This document shows positions 49,301-61,979 of a stretch of DNA of 64,000 bases, one piece after another (within the stretch, counting starts at the first letter, position 1; each line of letters starts with the position of its first letter). Source of the stretch: Paragordius varius (Eukaryota; Nematomorpha); assembly GCA_964247055.1 (NCBI GenBank), contig OZ176056.1, forward strand, positions 1,860,001-1,924,000. Reading direction: 5' to 3'. Under the pieces are notes generated by a model that worked only from the letters and a program-made list of their open reading frames with translations, was not told the DNA's origin and searched no databases. A program made the translations under genes and the position numbers.

Positions 49301-52300
49301 AGACTTGGCTAACTTGAGTTTACTGTAAAGGACTAAACAGATTAAAGTATTATTGTGTACATCCACTCATCACCGAAGCTCCAATTCAGTAACAAGATAG
49401 ACGGTGTTTTGGTTGTTAACGAGTTGAGAATTGATTGAAAACAGATTTTGCCGGACGGTTTATTGTAAAGACTTGGCTAACTTGAGTTTACTGTAAAGGA
49501 CTAAACAGATTAAAGTATTATTGTGTACATCCACTCATCACCGAAGCCCCAATTCAGTAACAAGATAGACGGTGTTTTGGTTGTTAACGAGTTGAGAATT
49601 GATTGAAAACAGATTTTGCCGGACGGTTTATTGTAAAGACTTGGCTAACTTGAGTTTACTGTAAAGGACTAAACAGATTAAAGTATTATTGTGTACATCC
49701 ACTCATCACCGAAGCCCCAATTCAGTAACAAGATAGACGGTGTTTTGGTTGTTAATGAGTTGAGAATTGATTGAAAACAGATTTCGCCGGACGGCTTATT
49801 GTAAGATTTGGCTAACTTGAGTTTACTGTAAAGGACTAAACAGATTAAAGTATTATTGTGTACATCCACTCATCACCGAAGCCCCAATTCAGTAACAAGA
49901 TAGACGGTGTTTTGGTTGTTAACGAGTTGAGAATTGATTGAAAACAGATTTTGCCGGACGGTTTATTGTAAAGACTTGGCTAACTTGAGTTTACTGTAAA
50001 GGACTAAACAGATTAAAGTATTATTGTGTACATCCACTCATCACCGAAGCCCCAATTCAGTAACAAGATAGACGGTGTTTTGGTTGTTAATGAGTTGAGA
50101 ATTGATTGAAAACAGATTTCGCCGGACGGCTTATTGTAAGATTTGGCTAACTTGAGTTTACTGTAAAGGACTAAACAGATTAAAGTATTATTGTGTACAT
50201 CCACTCATCACCGAAGCCCCAATTCAGTAACAAGATAGACGGTGTTTTGGTTGTTAACGAGTTGAGAATTGATTTAAAACAGATTTTGCCGGACGGTTTA
50301 TTGTAAAGACTTGGCTGACTTGAGTTTACTGTAAAGGACTAAACAGATTAAAGTATTATTGTGTACATCCACTCATCACCGAAGCTCCAATTCAGTAACA
50401 AGATAGACGGTGTTTTGGTTGTTAACGAGTTGAGAATTGATTGAAAACAGATTTTGCCGGACGGTTTATTGTAAAGACTTGGCTAACTTGAGTTTACTGT
50501 AAAGGACTAAACAGATTAAAGTATTATTGTGTACATCCACTCATCACCGAAGCCCCAATTCAGTAACAAGATAGACGGTGTTTTGGCTGTTAACGAGTTG
50601 AAAATTGATTGAAAACAGATTTTGCCGGACGGTTTATTGTAAAGACTTGGCTAAATTGAGTTTACTGTAAAAGACTAAACAGATTAAAGTATTATTGTGT
50701 ACATCCACTCATCACCGAAGCCCCAATTCAGTAACAAGATAGACGGTGTTTTGGTTGTTAACGAGTTGAGAATTGATTGAAAACAGATTTTGCCGGACGG
50801 TTTATTGTAAAGACTTGGCTAACTTGAGTTTACTGTAAAGGACTAAACAGATTAAAGTATTATTCTGTACATCCACTCATCACCGAAGCCGCCATTCAGT
50901 AACAAGATAGATGGTGTTTTGGTTGTTAAAGAGTTGAGAATTGATTGAAAACAGATTTTGCCGGACGGTTTATTGTAAGATTTGGCTAACTTGAGTTTAC
51001 TGTAAAAGACTAAACAGATTAAAGTATTATTGTGTACATCCACTCATCACCGAAGCCCCAATTCAGTAACAAGATAGACGGTGTTTTGGTTGTTAACGAG
51101 TTGAGAATTGATTGAAAACAGATTTTGCCGGACGGTTTATTGTAAAGACTTGGCTAACTTGAGTTTACTGTAAAGGACTAAACAGATTAAAGTATTATTG
51201 TGTACATCCACTCATCACCGAAGCCCCAATTCAGTAACAAGATAGACGGTGTTTTGGTTGTTAATGAGTTGAGAATTGATTGAAAACAGATTTCGCCGGA
51301 CGGCTTATTGTAAGATTTGGCTAACTTGAGTTTACTGTAAAGGACTAAACAGATTAAAGTATTATTGTGTACATCCACTCATCACCGAAGCCCCAATTCA
51401 GTAACAAGATAGACGGTGTTTTGGTTGTTAACGAGTTGAGAATTGATTTAAAACAGATTTTGCCGGACGGTTTATTGTAAAGACTTGGCTGACTTGAGTT
51501 TACTGTAAAGGACTAAACAGATTAAAGTATTATTGTGTACATCCACTCATCACCGAAGCTCCAATTCAGTAACAAGATAGACGGTGTTTTGGTTGTTAAC
51601 GAGTTGAGAATTGATTCAAAACAGATTTCGCCGGACGGTTTATTGTAAGATTTGGCTAACTTGAGCTTACTGTAAAGGACTAAACAGATTAAAGTATTAT
51701 ATGTACATCCACTCATCACCGAAGCCCCAATTCAGTAACAAGATAGACGGTGTTTTGGTTGTTAACGAGTTGAGAATTGATTGAAAACAGATTTCACAGG
51801 ACGGTTTATTGTAAAGACTTGGCTGACTTGAGTTTACTGTAAAGGACTAAACAGATTAAAGTATTATTGTGTACATCCACTCATCACCGAAGCCCCAATT
51901 CAGTAACAAGATAGACGGTGTTTTGGTTGTTAACGAGTTGAGAATTGATTGAAAACAGATTTCGCCGGACGGTTTATTGTAAAGACTTGGCTAACTTGAG
52001 TTTACTGTAAAGGACTAAACAGATTAAAGTATTATTGTGTACATCCACTCATCACCGAAGCCCCAATTCAGTAACAAGATAGACGGTGTTTTAGTTGTTA
52101 ACAAGTTGAGAATTGATTGAAAACAGATTTTGCCGGACGGTTTATTGTAAAGACTTGGCTAACTTGAGTTTACTATGAAGGACTAAACAGATTAAAGTAT
52201 TATTGTGTACATCCACTCATCACCGAAGCCCCAATTCAGTAACAAGATAGACGGTGTTTTGGTTGTTAACGAGTTGAGAATTGATTGAAAACAGATTTTG

Positions 52301-53904
52301 CCGGACGGTTTATTGTAAAGACTTGGCTAACTTGAGTTTACTGTAAAGGACTAAACAGATTAAAGTATTATTGTGTACATCCACTCATCACCGAAGCTCC
52401 AATTCAGTAACAAGATAGACGGTGTTTTGGTTGTTAACGAGTTGAGAATTGATTGAAAACAGATTTTGCCGGACGGTTTATTGTAAAGACTTGGCTAACT
52501 TGAGTTTACTGTAAAGGACTAAACAGATTAAAGTATTATTGTGTACATCCACTCATCACCGAAGCCCCAATTCAGTAACAAGATAGACGGTGTTTTGGTT
52601 GTTAACGAGTTGAGAATTGATTGAAAACAGATTTTGCCGGACGGTTTATTGTAAAGACTTGGCTAACTTGAGTTTACTGTAAAGGACTAAACAGATTAAA
52701 GTATTATTGTGTACATCCACTCATCACCGAAGCCCCAATTCAGTAACAAGATAGACGGTGTTTTGGTTGTTAATGAGTTGAGAATTGATTGAAAACAGAT
52801 TTCGCCGGACGGCTTATTGTAAGATTTGGCTAACTTGAGTTTACTGTAAAGGACTAAACAGATTAAAGTATTATTGTGTACATCCACTCATCACCGAAGC
52901 CCCAATTCAGTAACAAGATAGACGGTGTTTTGGTTGTTAACGAGTTGAGAATTGATTTAAAACAGATTTTGCCGGACGGTTTATTGTAAAGACTTGGCTG
53001 ACTTGAGTTTACTGTAAAGGACTAAACAGATTAAAGTATTATTGTGTACATCCACTCATCACCGAAGCTCCAATTCAGTAACAAGATAGACGGTGTTTTG
53101 GTTGTTAACGAGTTGAGAATTGATTGAAAACAGATTTTGCCGGACGGTTTATTGTAAAGACTTGGCTAACTTGAGTTTACTGTAAAGGACTAAACAGATT
53201 AAAGTATTATTGTGTACATCCACTCATCACCGAAGCTCCAATTCAGTAACAAGATAGACGGTGTTTTGGTTGTTAACGAGTTGAGAATTGATTGAAAACA
53301 GATTTTGCCGGACGGTTTATTGTAAAGACTTGGCTAACTTGAGTTTACTGTAAAGGACTAAACAGATTAAAGTATTATTCTGTACATCCACTCATCACCG
53401 AAGCCGCCATTCAGTAACAAGATAGATGGTGTTTTGGTTGTTAAAGAGTTGAGAATTGATTGAAAACAGATTTTGCCGGACGGTTTATTGTAAGATTTGG
53501 CTAACTTGAGTTTACTGTAAAAGACTAAACAGATTAAAGTATTATTGTGTACATCCACTCATCACCGAAGCCCCAATTCAGTAACAAGATAGACGGTGTT
53601 TTGGTTGTTAACGAGTTGAGAATTGATTGAAAACAGATTTTGCCGGACGGTTTATTGTAAAGACTTGGCTAACTTGAGTTTACTGTAAAGGACTAAACAG
53701 ATTAAAGTATTATTCTGTACATCCACTCATCACCGAAGCCGCCATTCAGTAACAAGATAGATGGTGTTTTGGTTGTTAACGAGTTGAGAATTGATTGAAA
53801 ACAGATTTTGCCGGACGGTTTATTGTAAGATTTGGCTAACTTGAGTTTACTGTAAAGGACTAAATAGGTTACCGTTTTATTGTTTTTTACCACCACTCAT
53901 CACC
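40318..53904. repeat. 167/168-bp satellite, array 3, with higher-order repeats
   Basis: About 81 head-to-tail monomers of the same family, the longest array in the window. Higher-order structure is clear. The rare 'gattcaaaacag' variant at 42563 recurs at 47926 (5363 bp, 32 monomers), and the 'gggtgttaacg' plus 'cggttattg' pair recurs at the same offset. A second block recurs at 3018 bp: 'gattcaaaac' at 48595 and 51613, 'ttttagttgt' at 49071 and 52089. The right end again has the divergent terminal monomer and passes into flank A''. Confidence 0.97.
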
Positions 53905-54944
53905 GAACCCACCGATTTTCAAAACAAGAGAAGGTTGTAGGGTTTATGTATTCTATTTGTGTGTTATTATTTAAAAAACATTAACTTTAATAAAATGATT
54001 GTTGCTTAAATTATATATCCTCATGTTTTAAGCATTTTGTACAATAACGAGAAAAAGCTATTTCACAAATATTATTATTACAAACACAACATGGAAAAAT
54101 CATTTTTAAAACACTACTCTACTTATTCATAAATTATGATTCCCATAATTATAAAAATAAGCTAAACCAATTTACATCTCTAATCCCCATTTCACAACCC
54201 AAAGAGTTAAATAAAAAAAACAAAAAAAAGAAATGGTTATTTTTAATTTTTGCATGTTGTCTGTGTAAGTTATATTACTATAAGTTTCATACAAAAATTA
54301 GCGAAAATTTGAAAATATTAAAGATAATAACTTATAAGAAAATCGACTTTTTATAGTAGTCTCATATTTCTTCAAACCAATTTAAGTTTTGATATAAACC
54401 GACCTCCATAATCTGCTTGCAATTTACTCGTATAAGACAACCTTAAACATCAATCTTGTTACTGAAAAATGGCGACTTTGGTAATCAGTGGATGTGAAAC
54501 ACAATAATACGATAATCTGTGTAGACCGTTACAGTAAAATCAAGTTAGATTCCTATCCGTAGGTTAGTGATAATAAATAAATTGATATTGATTAATGTGT
54601 TACAACAAGTCATCTCCTAATATTTCTCAATTCAAACTGGGGTTCATAAAATAAATCACGGGTAGATATTGAAACATCGGAGAGAGATCTTTTATCAACC
54701 AAAGCGTAATGTAGAATATTAAGCAAATAAAACCCCAACACATTCGATCAGGTATATATTTATATCTATTAGCCATAATAACTAAAATTTATTTGTAGTT
54801 TCCAGGATATACTATAGATAGAACATTAAAAAAGTTAATCTGTAAATGTATTAATCAAACATATCACATCGTAGTTTAAACCAACGCCCGATAACCCATA
54901 TTTATTTTAATTATATAGTTTTTTTTTTGAATTTAGTTTCATGA
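53905..54944. other. Flank A'', non-coding part, with inverted satellite monomer
   Basis: Third copy of the flank seen at 2106 and 34994. The diverged inverted monomer is at about 54441-54553. No exon recognised. Confidence 0.75.
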
Positions 54945-56021
54945 TTAGCAGTGATTCGTTTGAACATAAACACGATGAGAACTTGCTTTTATGGATGAGG
55001 CACCTTGATCTATAAAGACTGGTCTAACCACAATCTCGTATTCCGTATCGGGTAAAACATATGCGAAGCGATAATTATCAGAAACCGCCTAAAATAAGAA
55101 ATGCGCACATTAGTTATTATACAAATACATAAAATTTTTGGGTCTTACGAATATATATACAGAGAAATACAGTAAAAATTGATGCTTATACAGACAGAAC
55201 ATCTCTCAAAATATTTTACAGTAAAAATTATAGAGAAAACAGTAAAAATATAAAGACGTATACTTTTTCAAGATAATCATACCATAAACCATTATAACAA
55301 TTGGAAAATAACATAATTAATCGTATCACTAAAATAGATTTTTATTTCATACTTTAAAATTCCAAAACTATAAGCAATATTTTAAACGTTTAATAAATTA
55401 CAGCAAACTTTTAAAAAATATTGTCTTTATATTTTAACGTTTGTCCGTATAATTTCATGATTTACTGTAAAAAAGGCAAAATCATATAATATAAATTCAG
55501 ACGACTCTTTAGAAAACGTACTCGTCTGCCTTTATATTATGATTCAAATATGACTCCCGTTAACCATATATACATTGTCATAAAGTCTTATATTTCGTTG
55601 TTTAAAACCGAAGATATTTATAGTTTCAGGTTTTGGGTAAAAAAACTTGTCATAAATTTTAAATTATTAAAAATCTATCAAAAATATACCGAAATAAATC
55701 CTCTTCTAGCAGGTAAATCTTTCCACCGGCTACTCAAAAAAATGTCTAGGCCACGGATGTCTTTTGCTTTTTCAGGATAATTAATTAAGGGGTTGGCAAG
55801 AAAAACTAATAAATCTAAAGAATTTGTATTTCCAGCGGTGGTGCCATTTATCAGGGATACGCCTTTTATTTTGACCACCCATCTTGACAAATCTATATAT
55901 AACGTTAAAAAAATGTTTTTAAAAAAATATGCGTAAAATTACAAAATTTATTGTATATTACCTTCCTGATTAAGAACATATTGTCCCGCATTGTTAAGAC
56001 TAACTATACCATATATCAAAG
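54945..56021 (-). CDS. Gene Z, 3' part, copy 3
   Basis: Exons 55962-56021 (60 bp), 55690-55892 (203 bp) and 54945-55088 (144 bp to TAA) correspond one to one to copy 1, with the same phases. The frame is open throughout. Several replacement changes cluster near the end of the middle exon (SSRWKDLPARRG here, SSPGKDLPTKRG in copy 1) and in the last exon (DQGASSIKASS here, DQDAASTEASS in copy 1). As in copy 1, no upstream exons were found and ACC exon 11 lies just upstream. The last exon has the fibronectin type III-like strand pattern; function unknown. Confidence 0.55.
55217..55470. mobile_element. MITE, Tc1/mariner-like family M1
   Basis: Counterpart of 3426-3704 in the third unit: starts 'tacagtaaaaattatagag', ends 'tttgtccgtataatttcatg' and 'atttactgta'. 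It therefore predates the duplication of the large unit. Confidence 0.6.
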
Positions 56022-56403
56022 CTTGTTTAAAATCAATCAAACATCAATCTAATTAAAACCGTTTATACAATAAAAACGATGTAAAATTTTGTGAAAACCA
56101 AACCTTAACTTTTTAATATTATTATTGATTTATTTAAAATTATATGACGCGTTCAATTGTTTTTAAAAGATCAGATAACTGAGAAACTATTTATTCCAAT
56201 TACAATTTAAAATTGAAGTTTTCAGGAATCAGTAAAAGTAAGAAAATGTATAAAATTCCATTTTATATATACTTATAATAAATTTAATGGCCTTAAATAC
56301 ATAAATTTAAATATAATTAAGCAAATATTTAATACTTTAAATCTTTATTTAATAAAAAATCCTAAAAATTGTATCTTAGGTAAAATAAATTAACATATAA
56401 TAC

Positions 56404-56554
56404 TTGAAATTTTTCAGCAATAAGTTTATCCAACCATTCGGTATCAAAATTATTTTTTTGAAAACTTTCCGTTTCCAACAAAGTTATAAGGTATTCAACA
56501 GTAGTTCTAAAATCACCCTTAATCGATAACTCTTTAAGGCCAACAACCAAATTC
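56404..56554 (-). CDS. ACC: ACC copy 3 exon 11
   Basis: 151 bp, phase 2 to 0, [15 protein letters not shown] to LIAEKFQ, identical in plan to 4644-4794. The last ACC exon before gene Z. Confidence 0.94.
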
Positions 56555-56795
56555 CTAAATTAATTAAGAATTAAGCGAAACAAACTGTAAATTATTCGAA
56601 ATTAAATTGGAAATGTACTAAATTTGTAAAAAAAATTATTTAATAAATTAAAAATTTTTAAAAATAATACCCGGAAAATGTAATTCAAAAATTATATTTA
56701 ACACCCCAAAATAACATATTTTTTTAAAAAGTTTATAAAAGATTAATATTATTGTTAAACTTTGACTCAAAAATCCGAAATCTAATATATGACTA

Positions 56796-56818
56796 ATATA
56801 TATATATATATATATATT
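56796..56818. repeat. (TA)n tract at the left breakpoint of the copy 1 deletion
   Basis: TA run in intron 10 of ACC copy 3. The sequence before it matches copy 1 up to its own TA run at 5036, after which copy 1 continues with sequence matching 60443. Confidence 0.85.
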
Positions 56819-57164
56819 AATAGAAATAAAGTTCAATAAATATATAGAAAAGCCAACATTATATTTTACAAAAACCAAAAAATTTAAAATTATCACTCTA
56901 TATATATATATATATATTTTTATATATATATATATAAACATACATATAAATGCTAGGTATCACTTTTTTAGATAGACACCCAAAATCTTTAATAAATTAT
57001 AAATCCACACATTACCCTTTTTAAAAATAAAAAAATTTATAAAATACTTTAACTATACTCTATATACATATCTATTTTTTCAAAAAAAACTCCAACATTT
57101 TTATAAATTATTCTATTATGTGAACATTTTTTGACAAAAGTTAAAATAGATTTAAAAGGAATAC

Positions 57165-57298
57165 TGTCTAGCTTCATCTCGGTTTTCACCCCACGAAAAG
57201 CAATGCCCAAATTGCGAATCAGCAAATTCATGTAAACCGCCCGAAGCTCCAACACTAAAATATCCCCAAATATTTTTGTTACTCCGGAAATTTAGTTC
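57165..57298 (-). CDS. ACC: ACC copy 3 exon 10
   Basis: 134 bp, phase 0 to 2, acceptor TTGTGTAG, donor GTATTC. Encodes [44 protein letters not shown]; joins exon 11 through a Gln codon split 2+1, exactly as the family requires. Confidence 0.95.
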
Positions 57299-57516
57299 CT
57301 ACACAACCAAAAATAAAGTATGTATGTTCAAATAAATAGATATTTGATTATATCAAGTTTAAAATGAATAATTAAAAGATAACTGTAATAAACTAATCTC
57401 TTTTTTAACTTCAAAAAAGACAATATTTCAAAACACCAAATAATAACTAAGCTTTGCACTAAAAACCCTTAAAATCAAATATTTAACAATAAATTGCTTC
57501 AAAAAAGCTATCTTAC

Positions 57517-57860
57517 TTGAATTTGCCCCGACGTTGGTTTAAATCCTTCGTCAGGATTTTCACTCGTTATCCTACAAGCTATGACATGTCCCCGGGGTCG
57601 AGGTTTATATTGAGAATCTACGCTGGCTGCTGACAAAATTGAATATCCATCAGTAATGGAATTATTTAGGCGTTGATTTCGAACCAAAATATTTTCTAGC
57701 GGGCCGCTAGAATTAGCATTTTCATTTTCGTTTTCATTAATAAAATTTTCAGATATTTCAGTTTTTTGACTTGAAATTTGAATTTTATCATTTTGGTTAG
57801 TAAGGGGTGTTTCCGTAACAGCTTGTTTTATTATGGCATTTGTATTATTAGTTATGGGTA
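57517..57860 (-). CDS. ACC: ACC copy 3 exon 9 (long Asn/Glu/Ser insertion)
   Basis: 344 bp, phase 1 to 0, acceptor GTTTTTAG, donor GTAAGA. Only the end ([20 protein letters not shown] then [10 protein letters not shown]) is family-like. The preceding roughly 85 residues (ending in repeats like [11 protein letters not shown]) are an insertion with no counterpart in vertebrate or fly ACC. Confidence 0.85.
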
Positions 57861-58183
57861 CTAAAAACACCATAAAAGATTAATAAAATAAGGCATTTAA
57901 GAATGATTCTAAGTAAATTTTTTGTTAAAGCAAATTATTTGTATTTGAATATAAATCACATGGTTTCAAGCGTCTATAATCTATATTATAAAAATAAATC
58001 TAATTTACAATCCAAAACAAGATAGATGTATCTATAAAATTATTTTTCTCACATTTAGATTTCTAAAAAATTATTATAAAATTAACTTTATAATTATAAA
58101 GCCCTAAAAAATTTCTGATTTATTTACCGATTTCCAAATAATTGCATTTTTCTATCCAAAAAAATTGAAAAAATTAATTTTAC

Positions 58184-58257
58184 TTTGAGATAAGGGTGAT
58201 TCTACCATAAACCACGGAGATAAACCCAATACGGTAAAGTGGTAAGCCCATAGCAAT
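58184..58257 (-). pseudogene. ACC: ACC copy 3 exon 8 (frame broken by about 20 bp)
   Basis: 74 bp between acceptor AGATTG...TAG and donor GTAAAA. The start reads IAMGLPLYRI in phase 0; the end reads GLSPWFMVESPLSQ in the frame demanded by exon 9. All eukaryotic ACCs have about seven residues (xDIRxLY) between these parts. A 20-bp loss explains both the missing residues and the shift; an assembly error is the alternative. Confidence 0.65.
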
Positions 58258-58941
58258 CTAAAAAAATAAAATTTGATCAAATAATAAATTCAAAGTAATA
58301 TATTTGTACATAATTTAAGGACAAAATTTTTAAAATACATATTTTATTTGGTGTTGTAATAGACTATAAAATTGAAATATTAGTTTTGAAAAAAATTCCA
58401 CATTAAATATAGATAGTATTTTATAAAAATTATTAAACTAAATTATATTTTGGATATTAAACATTACCTGCTCAATAGATTTCTTTTATAATTCTTACAT
58501 TGACATATATATCAATATTTTTTCCTGTAAAATATATTGTTAAGCGTATTACATAGTTTTTGACAGGATAGATCTTACACAATTTAAAAAAAAAGTATTT
58601 TTTTGTGATAAAGCAAAATTTTCAGTGCTTTAATTTTAATATTTACCCCTTATCACATAACTTAATTATAATATAAAATTCAATGTAATCAAAAAATAAA
58701 AAACTTATTTTTCCAAATATAATATATTATATATTTGGAATTAAGTTGACAAACAGTTTTATTAAACTAAAACCTTTTCATATAATGATTCAAAAATTTA
58801 TAAACTAATTTAAATTCTCCAAATCTAAAAGACTATTCTATTCCCTTTAATGATATCTATACTTTGAGGTGTTAGGAAATTAGATTTTCCAAGCTTTTAG
58901 ATAATCTTAGATTACTCAGATATATGAACACATATATATAC

Positions 58942-59115
58942 CTGTAATTGACAAGCCGGTAAATTAATGTCACAAATCATTTCTGTACACGGGTGTTCAA
59001 CTTGGAGTCTAGGATTTAGTTCTAAAAAGCAAAAAGTGCCTTTCGCCGTATCATACAAGTACTCAACAGTTCCTGCACTAACGTATCCTACCATACGAGC
59101 TAACCTTACAGCGGC
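58942..59115 (-). CDS. ACC: ACC copy 3 exon 7 (catalytic, absent from copy 1)
   Basis: 174 bp, phase 0 to 0, acceptor TATGTAG, donor GTATAT. Encodes [18 protein letters not shown] and [17 protein letters not shown], the region with the biotin-carboxylase catalytic and metal-binding Glu, Asn and Arg residues, then NLPACQLQ. Confidence 0.95.
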
Positions 59116-59397
59116 CTACATACATATAAAAAGAGTTTTTTTATATTCACATCTCATTAAATTTGTTGATTAAATTTGCTGATTAAATTGTGGACAAAAT
59201 TTGATTTATTTTATATGCTACTGTGTAACAATAATGTGAATTGGTCAATATAAATTAATTTAACAATTTTGATGAGCCCAGAAGAGTTTAAAATACAAAT
59301 TAATTTTAATAAATTTCAAATCCTATTAAGCCTGATAATAAAAGTTATTGATAAAAATAAAACTATTCTCTGAATTAAGTAGTTATGAAAATATATA

Positions 59398-59670
59398 TAC
59401 AGTAAATATTAAAATATGGACAAAACGTAATGATATAGGGACAAATAATTATTTTAAATGTTTATTTTTTAAAATATAACTGATTGTTTTAAAATGGAAA
59501 GTAAAAAATAGATATGTAAATTGGTAACACAATCATTTATAGATTTTACGATTGTAATTATATAATTTTTATAGGAAAAATTAAGGTTTAAAAAAGTAGG
59601 TTTGTCTTTTGAAAAAAATAATAGTCTTTATATTATTAAGTTCTGTCCGTATAATTTCTGTATATTGTAC
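59398..59670. mobile_element. MITE, Tc1/mariner-like family M1, in ACC intron 6
   Basis: Starts 'tacagtaaatattaaaatat' with 'ggacaaaacgtaatgatata', ends 'tagtctttatattattaag', 'ttctgtccgtataat'. Non-coding. Confidence 0.6.
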
Positions 59671-59996
59671 ATTAACATAGCCTAAAATATCAGCATATAT
59701 TACATCAACACAATTTTAAAACAACCATCAACGTACAGAAACACCTAAAGAGCTTAAAACTTACATTTTTTAAACGTTTTAAAAAAATTATCCTGTATTA
59801 TCCCAAAATCACTAAAGACATATACATAATTTACTTTAATCCTTTAAACACTTTTAATCTCCTTAAATAAAAATAAATTTATCGAATATTCATACACAAA
59901 AAACTAATTTTCGAAAAACGCTTAAACCTTTAAACCATTACAAAACACCAAAAACACCCCAAAAAAATTTTTTTTTAAAATTAAATCCATAAAAAC

Positions 59997-60206
59997 CTTC
60001 TCCATTTCTTCAATGACGTGGGCGGTTGCTATGGTAACCGGTGCTTCCTCAATAATCTTTTGATGACGTCTTTGAATGGAACAATCTCGACCAAATAGAG
60101 AAATAGCTGTTCCATAACTATCAGCTAGCAATTGAACTTCCAAATGCCTACAATGGCTAGCGAGAGCCATCAAGAAAATGGGTGATCCTGGAACTTCAGT
60201 TTGGAC
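59997..60206 (-). CDS. ACC: ACC copy 3 exon 6 (absent from copy 1)
   Basis: 210 bp, phase 0 to 0, acceptor CTAAAAG, donor GTTTTT. Encodes [56 protein letters not shown], matching the ATP-grasp core of biotin carboxylase. Confidence 0.94.
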
Positions 60207-60438
60207 CTTTTAGTAAATAGCATTTATTATTGATAAAATAAAATTTGGTTCAAATCCATAATTCTATATTTCGTTTATCACAGTAATCTTTACAAGTGTA
60301 GGCTATGGTATAATTTTCTCCCATGATTATAATGTGAAAAATTATAGCACTTAAACCAAAATTTAGTTTTGTGCGAAATACCATAAAATTGTGTTGAGAA
60401 AAAAATTATTTTTTAATAAAAATAGCTGTATGTATGTA

Positions 60439-60702
60439 TATATACCATTTACAATTCAAATTCACCCTTGAACAATTCAATCACCCTGGAACAATTCCAG
60501 TTCACCTAAAATATGTTTTATAAGATTAAAAATTACCTATATTTGTATATATTTTTAAAAAATAAAATTTTGTTAAATAATGAAAAATAAAAACTATGCC
60601 ATAGAGATATTTTTATTTTAATAATGAGTTATATTAGTTGGAAAACACCCAATTTTTTTCTAGAGCGAATTCGAATTGTTCATGGATGTTGAACTGTAAA
60701 TG

Positions 60703-60746
<44 letters not shown>
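60439..60746. mobile_element. MITE family M2 with adjoining (TA)n, intron 5 of ACC copy 3
   Basis: Arms 'tataccatttacaattcaaa' and 'ttgaactgtaaatgatata' with subterminal repeats 'gaacaattcaatcaccctgg'. Its left border marks the right breakpoint of the deletion in ACC copy 1. A long TA run follows on the right (60703-60746). Confidence 0.7.
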
Positions 60747-60747
<1 letters not shown>

Positions 60748-61140
60748 AAAATTTTTAACATTACTACTTAAAACTTAAATCAATAGATATAAACAAATGT
60801 AAATGGTTATTTAAAGAGGCAACTTATAGAGATGTAAATTAATAACACAATTAGTAACATAATTGGTAACAAAAAATTAAAAATTAAACGTTAATCCAGA
60901 TATTTTGCAATTATTTAATAAATGATTCAATTTTCCTTATTTTAAGTCGACTATATTGAACCAAATTTTTAGCTAATAAATTTCGAAAGGGATAATAAAA
61001 ATACAATTTATCCACTGTTTTTTATGACCTATTTTACGGACACGGACATAACTCTTTGAAACAAATAATGTAAATTTAATAATTTAATAAATTTTTCAAT
61101 TTTTTTAAAAAAATTTTTTTTTAAAAAAATAAAAATTAAC

Positions 61141-61251
61141 CTGTTTAAAAGCTATTGGAAAATCTTCAGGTTTTAATACTTTACGTATCCCTTTACCTCC
61201 ACCACCTTCAGAAGCTTTAATCATAATGGGGTAGCCAATTTTTTTGCTCAT
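61141..61251 (-). CDS. ACC: ACC copy 3 exon 5
   Basis: 111 bp, phase 0 to 0, glycine loop [14 protein letters not shown]; donor GTTAAT in place of GTATCA in copy 1. Confidence 0.92.
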
Positions 61252-61692
61252 CTAAAAATTTTTTATTATAAAAAATAAAAAATATAAAAAATTATATACA
61301 AATGCTACAATTTGATTTAAACTTTTAAGTTAAAGTCAGAAATTTATTTTTCAAAAGAAAAAAACTATTATTTTAAACCATGATTTTTATCATGTAATAT
61401 ATTGTTTTGAATAGCGATACAAGTAAAAGATAATAATTGGTAATTACTTAATTTTTTATTTTTTACGCAGGTTATGAAGCTAAAATTAAAGATATGCAAA
61501 TAGTTTATACAGGAAAAATATAATTCTTGATTGGTTTTTAAACATCAAAATTCATAAATTCGCTATATATACTTTATTTTTAGACTAATTTTAGACATAA
61601 AACCTTCAAAAATTAATAAAAAACCCATACTTTTTAAAACACCCTAAAAACCATAAAGAACCCAAAAAACTCGAAAAAAAATCTATATTGAC

Positions 61693-61952
61693 TTGTAATC
61701 CTTGTTCACAGTTTAAGATACAAGCCGATTCATATATTTCAGTTGGGATCAAGTTATTCAAATTATCCAAATCATAATAGGTTGCAGAGTTTTGCGATGC
61801 TGAAGTAGAAACACTATTTCCTACATTAGTTATTTGTTTGGTTGTTGAAACAGTAATACTTTTAGTCATGAGGGATTGATTAACAAAATGTTCGGCATTT
61901 ATACTTTGTTGTAGGGAGCGACTTTTGACCTCTAAATTTTCAATCTCTATGC
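61693..61952 (-). CDS. ACC: ACC copy 3 exon 4
   Basis: 260 bp, phase 1 to 0, same Ser/Thr/Asn-rich insertion as copy 1 and the family-like end IPTEIYESACILNCEQGLQ. Confidence 0.86.
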
Positions 61953-61979
61953 CTGCATTTAAATTTTAATAAAGTTGTT

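Noticed and set aside
81-53896. Dozens of minus-strand 62-72 residue ORFs with nearly identical sequence (SKLKLAKSYNKPSG type)
   Set aside because: They are one frame of the 167-bp satellite monomer. The period is not a multiple of three, and the 168-bp monomers carry a stop, so there is no continuous protein and no sign of a gene.
9000-56400. Remaining ACC exons (biotin carrier, carboxyltransferase) for copy 3
   Set aside because: I looked for MKM and carboxyltransferase-like stretches on the minus strand and found none; very short exons could be missed by eye.
57049-57255. 68-residue minus-strand ORF
   Set aside because: Wrong frame across ACC exon 10; the correct frame gives the conserved ELNFRSNKN...FSWGEN block.
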